From: Amyloporia xantha
Lineage: Eukaryota; Basidiomycota; Agaricomycetes; Polyporales; Adustoporiaceae
DNA length: 64,000 nt
Assembly (NCBI GenBank): GCA_036971615.1
Contig: JAYKKR010000033.1
Span: 62,001 to 126,000 of the forward strand
Direction: 5' to 3'
Of this stretch, positions 23,613-36,200 are shown one piece after another. The notes below the pieces were generated by a model. The model saw only the letters and a program-made list of their open reading frames with translations. It did no database searches and had not been told where the DNA came from. Position 1 is the stretch's first letter. Each line of letters begins with the position of its first letter. The position numbers and the translations under genes were made by a program.

Positions 23613-26325
23613 GATGACAATGAAGTGTTTGTTTCTTGTACTAGTAGCGACGACGAGGTGAAGGAGATGAAGGAGCGAGATACGTTCAGAATCTTCACGT
23701 AGACATCATTTTATAGCGGTCGTCTGGGAATTGAGTACATGTCAATCACAGGATGGAACACGCTTCATTAGTGTGCTGTCACTTACTGCAGAAACTGCGG
23801 CTACGAAGTCGCACAACTGGGCAGCCATGATTCATTCTATGAGAGCATCTATGGAACGGAGCATTCAAAACTCCGTCAATAGACTTTGAAATACTGTAAG
23901 AAAGCGGCGTCAACAGCGTGTGGTCCCAGCAGACCAAAAAAAAGTGTGTATTTCATCTGTTTAGCTCCCATAGATCTTCCAGAATAGTTAAATTTGAGCG
24001 TTGGAGGATTCAGAATGGACAGGTTCCACAGACTGGGGTTTTTCTGATGGTCCGCATTCGGCCGTGTTTTCAAAGAGACGACGCATGTCCGGAGCTGACA
24101 ATCTTAGGAAAGGTTGGGGCACTCATTCTCGTTTTGTCATCGTGTCATTCTCGTATAGGAATGAAATTGACGGATCGGCGAGGTGCGATCGTGCTATGCT
24201 ATGAATGCTGGGTAGGTCAAAGTAAAACGCCTGTAGAGTGCTCACCTTGCCAGTGATCATGGTATGCATTGAAAGGCGATGTAGTCTGCTGACATTGGAC
24301 CACTTCCTGAGAAAGCAGCTCGACCTCCATTGGAATGTACCATCCTTCCATCGGTGAAACATTGTAGTGTGAGCCCTGAAATGCCTTTCAGCGTGGGCTT
24401 GGCCAGGTAGAAATTATGCGACAATGGTAGCGCCAAATAAGCTGTACATCAGAAGTCAAAGAAGGAATGCAGCATGTGAGACAGCGGCGGGGCGAGGGAT
24501 ATTTTAGAAGAACGATGTACTAGAAAGGCGGAGGGAACAGAAGAATCAAAGCACGAGTGTAATGACCACTTTCCCGTGGAGTGGAAGACCATTCGAAGAG
24601 AAACTTCCTGGGTGTACATTCAAAGGACCGGGTACATGTATTACTGAAAGTAAAATTACCAATGGACTCTACCGCATCGCCGGCGAACTTAATTAAGCGA
24701 GAAATATTTTGAACTTCAATTCCATGTCATTCCCCTCGACTGCCCTTGATCTAGGAATCAGGGTCACCGTTCCACAGTAGGCCCTAGGGTTTCCACCCAG
24801 TTCCGGCGCAGTTTTGAGCCAGTTTCGATTCCGGTTTCCGACTGCCCGACATGCCCGACATCCGCGGCAAAGCCCAGAAACTGTGTTTGCATTCCAAATA
24901 ACCCCTTATTCCCGCTACGAGAGTAGTGGGTTCTTATCGCAATCTCGTTCAACGATCGTCCGCCAAAAACGCAAAGACCGGCAAAGACCGGCCCTAATCT
25001 TGCCGCGCGGCCTGCCCTCAACCTCCAATTTGTCCTTTGACCCTCTACGATGCCTCGCTTATGTCAGCCTGGCCTGTACGCGGGCATTCCAATTTTGATT
25101 AGTTGGGTCTAATATGTTGATTATACAAGACCAATCTGCCCGAACGCCAGACGCTAGAGTGGATGCGCAATCCTGTTGCATGCGAACGGCGCGACAACAG
25201 CGACACCTGACCGACGTCTTGGTCAGCGACACCTGCCTACCTGTTTTGGGCAGCGACACCTGCCAGCCACTTGGCAGCGAGACTCAGAGGAGAGCGGGTA
25301 AACTCCTTCGGGCGAGCGGAAAAAATTCGAGTCGGAGTGAGAGGAACGGACGTCGCTCTCTCACTCTGACTGTCATCCCCGCTCGCCCGTCGGTACGTTT
25401 ACATTGTCACTGACATCGCTCTCTCATTCTGACGACATACCGCTCGCAATAGATTAGCAGCGTTACCCACCGTCCCTCCCTGTAGCTATTTTAGTACCGG
25501 GTCTGTATAGAAAAGGACGAAAATAGAAGAAATTTGTTTGGGGCGTTCGGTGGGCACTGGGCAGCAGCCGCCGAACGCCTGAGCCCGCTATCGCACAGAC
25601 ACGATAAGACCAACGTGAGGCAAGCAGATTGGACACTTTTCGCAACGGCCTTAGCGCCCAAGATTGTTGGAAGATCAGGCGCCCCACTCAAGCCGCAAGG
25701 GCTGGGGCTGGCTGGGGTGGCGCAGGTGGGCGATGCTGGTCGCCGACTGTGCCGCCTCTTCTCATTGGTCAATTATCAGAGAATTTGTAGAGTGGCGAAC
25801 GAAGGTGGAGCTTGGGCTCCTTGTCGATCAACCGCCCCACTCAAGCCGCGAGTTGAGCTTCCAAAAGCGTTGCGAAAAGTGTCTATTCTCAGTGGGTGCA
25901 AGTCCACCGAATTGAATCAGAGAAATTGCCTAGTACTACAGATCTACATTTGTAGTAAATGCTCCATTCGAAAATGACGCTTTTGGGTGTCCGAGAATGC
26001 GCGTGTGTGATCAATGGCGAATACATGGACGTGCTATAGACAATGAGTTCATGACGCACGCCCAACAGGAGGGGCAAGACCGTAGCGGGTGCTGCCGCTT
26101 CACGCGGCCCTACTACTTATATGCCACTTCATGCACATAAGTCAAATAGTCCAGTATGCAGAGATGGACGGAAGTTGGTTATCGGTGCTCATGATCTCTA
26201 CCGCGAGGCTTCCTCCTCAAATGTCATTGTTGTTCGCCAGCTCGACGATGGACAATGTCGACCGGCCTCACCAAGACAGAGGCTGAGACACTATCATGTC
26301 TCTCCGTCTATGAGGTGTACATGCT
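23613..26325. other. Long intergenic stretch
   Basis: About 2.7 kb without a supported gene. It has a TATA box at 23709-23715 (-) for the gene at 22586, mixed low-complexity sequence, the 26-bp tandem repeat at 25198-25285, and two copies of CGCCCCACTCAAGCCGC (about 25680 and 25830). An open frame at 25534-25977 crosses these repeats and has no domain, so it was not called. A minus-strand ATG near 23830 (MAAQLCDFVAAVSA then GTAAG) could be an exon, but nothing joins to it. Confidence 0.4.
25198..25285. repeat. Short tandem repeat, CAGCGACACCTG core
   Basis: CAGCGACACCTG occurs at 25198, 25224 and 25251, with a degenerate fourth copy near 25273, a period of about 26-27 bp. Confidence 0.7.
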
Positions 26326-28021
26326 TCAGCTCCAAGTAGCGCAGGGAGCTTGGGCACGGATAGCGCTGATCGGTTGTCGAAGATGGGAGAACATGAATAA
26401 TGTATGACAAGGCGGTTGAGACACGATCAGAGGTGGGATGCAGACGGCAAGAGGACTCCGAGTAGATCTACCGGAGGATCTCCAACTCCGAAGATCTGGA
26501 GTATGTTTACTAAAGGGATTGTAGAGCACCAGCCTGCTCGTTCGATTTGGAGATCTGTAGGATAGAAGGTGTGATTTCCTTCCCGTAAATTTGTAATCTG
26601 GCATGGATGGTAAAAGAGTAAATCAGCCAGATCAGCGGCATAAAAATTAGAACGCACTGCAAAATTCCGCGCGCATACAGCCGAGGCATGTGGGATACCA
26701 CCTGCGGCCACAATTCCCGTGCCAGATCTTCATCTATGGGACTATAGAAGTTGTGCAAATGAAGTATAACCCTTTGAAGGTTTGAAAATTTAGGGAAAGA
26801 AGACAGAACGTCATCCAATTGCGCACAGCAGTCTTGACCAATACTTAGCACGCTTGTGTCCACCGGGAAGGACAACTCTAGAGAAAAGGAAATCTCCACT
26901 GTTTCGATGGTGTCAGATGTAACTTGCGAAAGGCACCGAAACAACCAATCGTATTTGATACTTTCGTAGACATTCAATAGTTCCAGTATGAGGAATTTAA
27001 GGTTTGAACTAGCAGCAAGGCTGAGACAGGCTGCATGATGAAATTGAATCATGAGTGAACGTTGTTCCGTCAATAGAAGGATAGCGACGCACGGCTTTCT
27101 GCGCTGTCAGCAAACATGTATCCCGCATCGAACCTCAACCTCAATGTAATCAGTGATGTTCCCGCAGCGTCCACCAATGCCTGACCATGTAAAGGAGGTT
27201 CAATCCGATCATACAGAAAATGCAGTTCATGCAAGCGGGCAACGACACCAGCAACGAGCAAGAGGTGCGCAATGGCGGTCATTGGGGCCGCACTGCTGAA
27301 CAAGTTTAGCGATGATATCCCCTCTGGCCACTTCGCAGATGCCGGACGAGCAGCGCCATGCGCCAGGAAGGACAGATCGCTGCAGGAGAGCTCTTGGAGA
27401 TTTGGGAAACAGCAGATGAGCCGACGTAGCATGGTAATCGACGGGAAGCTGACAGTATGGAGCTCGAGGGCTGTGATTGTGGAGAAGGCCGAAAGATAGA
27501 GAAAGATGCGCGGCGCCAGGTGACACTGCAAAAAAATGACCGTTTCACAGGCAGCGAAAAGGGTAAAATAGGCGTGTGAAATGAAGTAATCCCATCATTA
27601 GAAGCCTTTCACACACCTATCTAAGGCTATCTAACCCTTTTCACTGCTGATGAAATGATGATTTTTTTGCAGTGTGACAAGTACGCCATTGGGCATGTGA
27701 TATTTTAAGCTGCCGCACCCGCGTCCATCGGCCTACTAGCATCATGGCGAACATGTTTAAATGAGGGATCGGCTCACGCCACGGGAAAAGTCGGCCACCA
27801 AATATAGTCACATCCAATGGCCCTTTCCACAGATTTCCACTATTCTGTGCAACCTGCACAACCTCGTCTCGATCGTAGAAGGCCATCTCACTGGGCAGGT
27901 TATGCCGGCTTCTAGGCCCCCAGGCTTTGCAGACCAGCGTGCAAATCACCAGCGTACTATAGTCGCCCTTCAGGCAATCGATGATGGAGTCCCAAATCTC
28001 AGGAGGGAGAATTGGCAACAT
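26326..28021 (-). pseudogene. F-box/LRR-like paralogue FB4, interrupted by a MITE
   Basis: Exon 1 runs 28021-27093 but is split by the MITE at 27524-27674; exon 2 is 26658-27030 and exon 3 26326-26554. Removing the MITE and one 3-bp target copy leaves 1377 nt (458 codons) with all phases correct, so the gene was intact before insertion. F-box: LPPEIWDSIIDCLKGDYSTL, VCKAWGPRSRHNL. Exon 2 shows QDCCAQLDDVLSSFPKFSNL and QVVSHMPRLYARGILQ. With the insertion the frame ends a few codons into the MITE (..KKSSFHQQ). Apart from the MITE I see no other lesion, so the loss is recent, or the element is sometimes spliced out. Confidence 0.82.
27524..27674. mobile_element. CACTA-like foldback MITE in FB4 exon 1
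   Basis: 151 bp. Terminal inverted repeats CACTGCAAAAAAAT are perfect for 14 bp and then continue imperfectly (TTTCA, CAG.AG.G, AAAAGGGT, GGTGTGTGAAA) so that almost the whole element can fold back. It is flanked by a 3-bp duplication TGA (27521-27523 and 27675-27677), and comparison with intact paralogues confirms the boundary. A CACTG terminus with a 3-bp duplication fits the CACTA/EnSpm superfamily. There is no coding capacity, so it needs a transposase elsewhere. Confidence 0.85.
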
Positions 28022-28179
28022 GACGACTGCCGATTTGACCGATGATGCGAGACCCGAATGGAGAAATGAGGACGAATGAGAGCCTACATGAGCTCCATTG
28101 ACGTCGATCGAGCGACACATAAGCATTTCGGACTTACGATGGTTAACAGGCAGTCTTCGGATTAATTACCCGTAGTTGT

Positions 28180-29660
28180 CAAGTGGGGTGCGGTGGTCCT
28201 GTATCAGCATGCGGAAATTGTTCGCTAGCGAGAACGATGGCAGCGGGAGGTGTGGGGACGGGGGTGTGCCTCAAGGGCAGAATGTAAACCGGACGCTGGA
28301 TAGAGAGTTGCAGTGAGATACCCTGGATGCAGCGGGAGAGTGGGTTGAAGGGAAAGAATGCTGCGTATAGGCCTATGTATTGTAGTATGTGTCGCCAATG
28401 TGTCGCCTCGAGGTTGCCTCGAGGCAACGAGACGGACCGGGGCAGTGGAGATGTCATATATGTACCCCATCGATCGCGCCTATCTGAATCGAGATACAGC
28501 CCCAGGCCTCAGCCACTCAGCACTCAGCGCTTGGGTCTTCGCGGCTCCAGCGCTGTCGACTGCGAGTGTCGACGGCGAGTGTCGAGAGCGCGATGCTGAG
28601 CGCTGCACAAGTCCCACCGTCGAACCGACCACCGAGACAATGATGCGCCCTCTTCCCGACGACCTCTTAGCCATGAAATCCGTCGAACAAATGGCAATGA
28701 CGTCCGACGTCACTCGTAGAGCTGTTCTGTCAAAAGTCGAGAATCGTCCCGGCGTGGGCAGTGGGCAGTGGTAAGAGTCCCATGTATTGGCGGGAACATT
28801 GCGGGAGCCGAGATTGCAGAGTCCCCTCACTATACCAACGCACCTAGCTCGTTCCCCCGATGGCGCTGAGACGCTGCCGAGTCTTGAACTCGTACCTGGT
28901 CTGGCCTCGACAGCTACGTTCACTTCACTCTATCGTCCCACAATAATCACCCACCTCCTATCCATTCGTGATCCATCGCATAATACGTATGTGCAGCGTG
29001 ACACGGGAGAGGCTGCAGCGGGTTTTACTAGGTTTTACTGCTCACATGAGAGCAGCAGGGAGCGATCAACGTACCTGCAACATGCGCGATGGAGTTGAGA
29101 TCTGTTTCCCTCTGAATCATACCATCAAGGCCTCACAGCTGAATGAATGGAGGAGGGAAAAGGCAGAACTCAAGACCATGTGGCGGTGTCCTGGTCTGCG
29201 AGAGATTTATACTGATGTCGAAAGACAGAACGACTCGGATACGACGAGGAAAGGGTGAGACAGTCCGCAAATCACAACGGGAGAGGGACGCGATGCTGGA
29301 GGGACGCAAAATCAGAACGAGTCGATCATGCCACGGTTATTCCAATGCTGCAGAGATGAGAACCACCGGACACTAGTACCAAGTCTAGGTACGAGCTCGA
29401 TTGTGAAGGCGTTAAAAGCATTCGGTGCCAGCAGTCTAGGGCCTGTATACGAGCATGAGATAATATGAGTGAGAGAGAATGGGCGTAAGTGGACCTAAGG
29501 CCACCTGGGCCTGAACGCTTGAACGCTGAGCAGCGTAGAACGAGTGGACCAGCTGAACCTGACTGCACGATGCCCTACGATGCCCCTCGTCCGTTAGTGG
29601 GGCACGTGATTTCCGATCGCCCAACAACTCAAGAAGTTCGCGTTTCTCCTTAGGCCGCCG
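28180..29660 (+). repeat. Relic copy d, head-to-head with FB4
   Basis: Begins about 160 bp from the FB4 start codon. Its order matches copy a: GGCCTATGTATTGTAG, the perfect palindrome GTTGCCTCGAGGCAAC (28413-28428), the start MMRPLPDDLLAMKSVEQM (28638), KVENR then a stop at about 28770, a CGTACCTGGTCTGGCC block, GAACGCTGAGCAGCG (~29525), and the GGGGCACGTGA end (~29600). It is frame-broken. The upstream ~60 bases (GGCAGTCTTCGGA.. GGTGGTCCTG) match copy e, showing that the spacer between the F-box gene and the relic was duplicated too. Confidence 0.65.
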
Positions 29661-31287
29661 CGTTCTACGGTCGCAGGCTTAGAATCATCAATGCACGCCT
29701 GAGTTGAACGTTAAGATGGTACCTCTCCCGGGTCGTGCACGGTGCCAGCAGTTGACCTTTCACTAGCCGGTACCGCTGGCAGGCCTCACACACCGCAACT
29801 CGCCTCGACTCCGTCTGATATCCGTATCGTACCTTAGCCTCGACCTCTGCGTGTCTGTTAACAATTTGCAGCTCTCGCAATGGCAGTATTGCGTGTCCTA
29901 CTCGTCCCGCAAGGACTCAGCCTGATAATCGTTACGACTGCGCGGTTTTTACTTACGGCTATCATACACAGACAAGGCGCTCCATCACACACTTAGCTAG
30001 CAATGCAGAGCAGCTCGTTCGGCTGCCGCACCGAACGGTACGAAGCCGTCCAATTTTCTAGCCTACGGGGACCTTCATCAGGATCCATGCGACTCGGATC
30101 CACACAACAACGGCTCCATTTACCTGTAGGTATGTCCATTCTTTCGGGGATATTATCTTTGATATGGCACACATAACTAAGGTCCAAAAAGAATGCCCGC
30201 TATGTCAGAAGAACTTGCACTCGCAAAGAGCGAGCTGTGATGGTATACACATGCCGCAGCATTGTATTGTACATCGATAAGCTCAAGAGAAGATAGATCA
30301 GTAACAAAATCTCAGGTGCTCTGCCTCTCAAGTTTCATCTTCGTTGTACGCTTCACCTCGTCGAGAGCAGTGCTTACACCCGCCGTCATATCCCCGCTCC
30401 TCAAAATTTCAGATACTGCAAGCTCAAGCAGAGAAAGACTCATACGAGAGCCCCAGTCGCTCTGCGTGATCCACATCCACAATATTTGATATGAATTGCT
30501 CGGCCTGTGTTACTCATCGTGTTTGCCTTTCGCCAAGTCAGTGACTCCGAAGTCCCAGGATCGCGCGCAACCATCTTTATGATTATCTGCACTCTACTCT
30601 GTTACATCCCTGGCACAGGGAGTACTGCATTGGATATAGACCCTGACATGCTATGCATCCTCCCATATCCATCGCTGTTGCATCTAGTATGTTACTGTGT
30701 TCAATTCGCCTGATTCGATGATGGGAAATGGACCTCGTAGTAGCTGCCGTGCTTGCTGCTGGATGACGAGCATTAGATCCTTCAGGCGTCTCCTCGTCGC
30801 AAACTATTTTGTAGTTCCCCTGCAATTGAGATGCTTGTTATCGCATCTCTTGTTGTCTCTGGTGACTGTCTCTTTTGCAAGAGCTGCCAGCTTCGTGTCG
30901 GTCGCGGCCTGCTTGTGTATGTCTAACGTGCCGACATCCCTCTAAGGATCTTTCGGATCAGGACTTGCAAAAGGACAGACACGAACGCCATGAAATGACT
31001 CGTAGGAGCGAGTCTGCACATATACATGTCCACTCGTCGAGGAGAAATTGCGATATCCATACATTGAATCAGACTCCGTATCGTACTTATACATAACGCA
31101 GAACTACCGACGGTCGAACGCAAAACAAAAGTGGTTGGAAGATGGAGATTATGTCAGAAGTGAAAGTGACCAGACACCCGAATAGATACTTGTGGAACGA
31201 GTCCCATGAGGAATGGAGCTTTAAATTTTACGGAAGAACTGCCTAACAACGAGAATAGATCAACGAGAAAAAGACAAACATACAGAG
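29661..31287. other. Intergenic, nothing recognised
   Basis: 1.6 kb of mixed composition on both strands without a domain-bearing frame, long repeat or tRNA-like structure that I could support. Confidence 0.4.
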
Positions 31288-31912
31288 CTAGCGAACGTGC
31301 ACAAGACAACAAGTTCCATTCGTTGAGATGCAGGGAAGGTGGATGATGGTCGTCGCGATCCCCACAGAGTTTCCCTCCTGGAGGAGTATTGCCGTTCCCC
31401 GGATCGACGAGCATGGACGGCGTCCAGAAGCCTTGTTGACAATTTCCATGTCATTCCATCTGCAATGCATGCATGCTTTAGTTGGAAGTGCCGCACTGAG
31501 CTCGTGAATGAATCGGACTGATCGACTGTCTAAGAGGTGTAAAGAAAGACAGAGCGCGAGGGCGGAATAGTTGAGAAGTGATAGAAAGTGATGTGGAAAT
31601 GCCGAGGGGATTCCGAGTAGATCAACCAGAGGACCACACCTTCCCGGGAGGCCTAGGGCATGTTTACAAAAGGGATTGTATAGCACCGACCTGCTCGTGC
31701 GGCGAAGGGATCTGCGGGACACATTTCTCCATCTCAACCGCATTAATATACAGACTGGCAGAAATGGAATGCAAGCTGTGAATTAGCTAGGTCACTATTA
31801 GAATAATATAGAACGCACTCCAAACTTCCTCGCTCACACAGCCGAGGCATACAGGACATCAACTGTGACCTCAATACCTGTGCCCGAGCTTCGTTTATAC
31901 GATCGGAGTCAT

Positions 31913-32127
31913 CAGCAAAATCAAACATTTGTATTGTTTACCTTTTTCTCCTTATTTGGACTTGATGTCTTGTGTAAGGAAAATAAGACAATCTATAATG
32001 CGAGCGTGTCTTGCCCCAATGCGATCGACACTCTTTCTGAGTCCTTTGATGCCTTAGTTTCCTTTTCTGGTAAAATAAGACGCAACAAGACAAAAAAGGA
32101 AAATAATAAAACACGTTGATTTTGCTG
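31913..32127. mobile_element. Second MITE, CAGCAAAATCAA termini
   Basis: About 215 bp with terminal inverted repeats CAGCAAAATCAA. It is AT-rich inside and has no ORF of note. It is flanked by AT on both sides, and removing it with one AT restores the FB5 reading frame (..WVHH then DSDRINEA..), aligned with FB2 and FB4. The family is unassigned: a 2-bp duplication would suggest a Tc1/mariner-like element, but those duplicate TA. Confidence 0.72.
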
Positions 32128-32918
32128 ATGGTGAACCCACAATGAAAGGCTAAAGCCTTCACAGTTCGAGAAAGCTCGGAGAGATGATAGAACACCATCC
32201 AGTCGAGCACAGCAGGCCTGACCGAATCTCGCCACAGCTGTATCCACCGGTGAGTCATGTTTTACGAGGAAAGAAATTTTCACTGTCTTGAAAGTATTGG
32301 ATGTGACTTGCGAGAGACACCGAATTAGCCAGTCATAGTTTGTACTTTCGCAGACTTCGCTTAAATACAGATAGAGCCTTTCAAGTCTTGAACTAGGAAC
32401 AAGGCTGAGACAGACTGCATGAGATAATGAATCAGCCTGAGGGATGAACATCGTTCCATCAATAGTAGAAGGATAGGGACGCACAGCGATCTGCGCTTTC
32501 AACAATCCGATCGGTTATGTGTACCACACTGAAGGTCAAACTCAATGTCTCCAGGGATGTGCCCGCAGCATCCACCAATGCCTGAGCATGTACAGGAGGT
32601 TTATCATGTTTATATTGCAGATGCAGGTCATGCAAGCGGGAAAGAACACCAGCAGCGAGCAAGAGGTTCATGATGCCGCTGATTGAGGCTTCACTGTCCC
32701 ATAAACTCAACGAAGATATCCCCTCTGGCCACTTTGCAAATGCCGGGCGAGCATCCCCATGCTCCCGGAAGGACAGACTGGTGCACCGGAGATTTTTGAG
32801 ATTTGGGAAACAGCAGAGGAGGCGACGTAGCGTGGTGATGGATGGGAAGCTGATACCTTTGAGCTTGAGGTTTGTGATTGTAGAAAACGTCGAGAGATAG
32901 AGGAAGATGTGCGGTGCC

Positions 32919-33222
32919 TGTTGAGCGCAGACTATAGAGGAGAGGAGGCTAATCCGTCTTGTATTCTAGTGGGCTGTGAGGCCCGGCTTATATACATGCA
33001 TGAAAGGCTCTTTAGTAATCGTATCTAGAAACCTATAGAATATCTTAGTAAGATATGAAGTCATAATGAAATCATAGTGGAGATTTCTTAGTAAGAAAGT
33101 GGAGCCTATGAAGTAAGACAAGAACATACTATGGAACATCATAGAACATCATAGAAATGAGTAAGTACTGACTACCAAGTATGGAAGTGCGACTACTATA
33201 GTTGGAAACTGATCGTTCAACA
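32919..33222 (-). repeat. Copia 3' LTR
   Basis: 304 bp, TGTTGA...TCAACA, nearly identical to 38399-38702 (one base, ..GAACATC.. against ..GAACGTC..). Confidence 0.95.
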
Positions 33223-33234
33223 CTCCCACTCAAC
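33223..33234 (-). other. Copia polypurine tract
   Basis: On the minus strand GTTGAGTGGGAG directly precedes the 3' LTR, the expected place of the plus-strand primer for reverse transcription. Confidence 0.65.
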
Positions 33235-33248
33235 TAGATAGTCGCTAA

Positions 33249-36200
33249 CTACTCTAGTCCAAGACTATGTACAAATTTCTCATGAATAGAGAAAGATAAA
33301 TTCTTAGTAAGGATATCGGCCCTTTGCTCAGCAGTAGGTACAAAGAAAAGATCAACATGACCGTTTTCAATGAACTCTCTGCAAAAGTGGTACCGAATAT
33401 CAATATGCTTGGTTCTTCTGTCATGAGCTGGATTAACCGCAAGAAAAATGCTACCATTATTATCAATGCATAAAGGTGTGGCATTTTGCGGCTTAAAACC
33501 AATCTCAGACTGAAGAGTCCGAAGCCAGGCTAATTGTCGACAAGAGTCGGACAACGCCATGTACTCTGCTTCTGTTGAAGACAGAGCGACAGTCTTTTGT
33601 CGCCGCGAGACCCATGAAATAGCAGCATCTGCCATAAAGAAGACAAAGCCACTAGTTGAATGCCTATCATCCTTGTTCTCAGCCCAATCAGAATCAGAAT
33701 AACCTATGAGTCCAGATAATCCGCTGCCTTTGTAGCAAAGCCGAAGTGAACGTGAACCGTTCAAATAGCGAAGAATATATTGTGCAGCTTTATAATGTTG
33801 CATTGTAGGCTTAGCAGAATATTGGGAAAGGCGATTAACTGCATAGGCTATATCTGGGCGAGTGCCTAAGGCGATCCACAAAAGTGAACCAATGAGCTGT
33901 TGGTACTTTGAACGAAGGGCGGCATCAACTTCATATGAAGGATCTGCTTTGACAAGATGTACGCCAAATGGAAGAGGAGTTCGTGTGGGTGCTGCATCTA
34001 GCATTTGGAATCGCTCGAGTGTCTCTTCAATGTATTTAGACTGATCAAGCCAAATGTTTCTGGATGATCTATCTCGAGTAATCCGCATGCCTAGAAAAGA
34101 TTCTACAGGCCCAAGATCACGAACATTAAATCGCTTCTGAAGACAACCTTTGAGCCATGCAATCTGACGCCGATCAGACCCAATTGGCAATAGATCGTCA
34201 ACATATACGACAAGTATTAAATCCCCCCATGATGACGATACACATAAATACCCGCATCAGAATATGTACGTGTGAACCCTAATTCCAACAACGCATTGTG
34301 GAGTTTTTTATTCCACTGTCTGCCAGCCTGTTTAAGACCATAAATAGCCTTCAAAAGACGACAAACTTTGTGTTCCTGACCAGGGACTTTAAAGCCTTCT
34401 GGTTGCTCCATATATATCTCCTCGTCTAATTCGCCATATAAGAATGCTGTCTTTACATCCATAGCCTCTACCTCCCAATCATTAAGAGCAGCATGGGCGA
34501 GTAAGAATCTTATAGATTCAAAACGAGCGACAGGGGAGAATATTTCATCATAATCGATGCCTTTGACCTGTTTAAAGCCTTTGGCTACAAGCCGAGCTTT
34601 ATATCTACCACCAGGTTTAATAGTGTAAACCCAACGACAAGGTACTGCCTTACGTCCAGGAGGTAAATCGACTAACTCCCATGTACCATTCTCCATTTGA
34701 GAGTCTATCTCTTCCTGCATAGCGGCCTCCCACTGAGTCCGATCAGGGCGAGAGATCGCTTCCTGATAAGATTGTGGAAAAGGTCCGTACTGAGGATCGG
34801 CGTTGAGAATAAACTCTGATGGAAAATATGAGATGAGATTCTCCATGACGTCAGGTAAACCACCTCCTTGATCAATGTCACGCTGTATAGCTGCAGGGTG
34901 ACGATCACCATACGCATTGTCAGGCCGTGGTGGAGGTCTACCAGCGGTTGACCAGGTAGAGCGTCTAGGTACAAATGGAGGAGGTTGTGGTACTGGAGGC
35001 TCATCTGGAGAATGTGGACGAGGTGGAGGAGATGGGTTTCTAGGCAGTTCTGGTGGTGGTCCCGGATGTGGAGGCAAGTCAGCATCCGGTTCAGGTCTAT
35101 TAGCATCATCATCACCAAGCGGCAGGGCCGGCTGTGGTGCTGGAGCTACAGGAACGGGCGGCTCATGCGGTTGTTGGGCAGCGGGAATAGGATTCGCACT
35201 TTTGTTCGGAAAGGATCTCTCATTGAATACCGCATCACGCGATAAAACAATGGAGCGGCTATCTTTATCCCAGAATCGATACCCCTTTGATCCAGGTTCA
35301 TAGCCGACGAACACCATAGGTTTAGCTCGAGCCGTGAGCTTATCCTGGCGTCGCTCCTTCTGAACATGTACATAGGCTAGGCATCCAAAGACTCTAAAGT
35401 ACGACACATCTGGAACAGTACCATTCCATAATTCAATGGGAGTACGCCAGTGTGCTCTGCGGAATGGCTGACGATTGTAAATATGAACGGCAGTTTCAAC
35501 AGCAAGTTTCCAGAAGCCTGTGGATAAACCAGCATGATGACGCATAGCTTCTGCTTTTTCTACAATAGTTTGCTGCCAACGTTCTGCACGTCCATTCTGC
35601 TGTGGACTTTGTGGCATAGATGCCTCACGCTCAATACCATTTTCATGTAAATATTGTGTGAACTCTTCACCCATAAATTCTCCTCCTCTGTCAGAGCGGA
35701 AACGCTTAAGTCGCGTAGAAAGCTGAGTTTCCCCCCATGCTCGATAACTTTAAAGCAGGTGAGAGCATCAGATTTCCGCTTAAGGTAATACATGACACCA
35801 AATGAGGAGAAGTCATCGAGAAATGTGACGCAATATTTGAAACCATCAATGGACAGAGATGGCATCTCGACGAGGTCTGAGTGAATAAGTTCCAATGGTT
35901 TAGAAGCACGAGTAGAAGAGAGTGGGAACGGTTGTCTGTGGGACTTGCCAAGCGCACAACCAGCACAAGGATCAGACTTTGGTGCTGAAGAAAGACTATT
36001 TGGTGCGCCATTAACATGATTAGGCAATTGACGAATTGTGTTACGTCCCGCATGACCAAACCGTTGATGCCACAAGTCATAGTCAGCTTCCACAGATTGC
36101 AGAGTCTGAGGCCGGGTGTTTGGATGAAACACTTTGGTTTCAAGCCAATAGAAACCTGAACCATCATGGCTTGATCGCGCAGTGAGGATTAGGTTCTCAC

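Noticed and set aside
23760..23830. Possible first exon MAAQLCDFVAAVSA with GTAAG donor on the minus strand
   Set aside because: No second exon could be joined in phase before the gene at 22586-23612, which has its own TATA box and start.
25534..25977. 147-codon ORF on the plus strand
   Set aside because: It spans an internal direct repeat (CGCCCCACTCAAGCCGC) and low-complexity sequence; no motif or intron pattern.
27524..27674. Clean removal of the FB4 MITE as an intron
   Set aside because: A GT donor at the insertion edge and the TTTTTTTGCAG acceptor exist, but splicing there would leave one extra base and still shift the frame.
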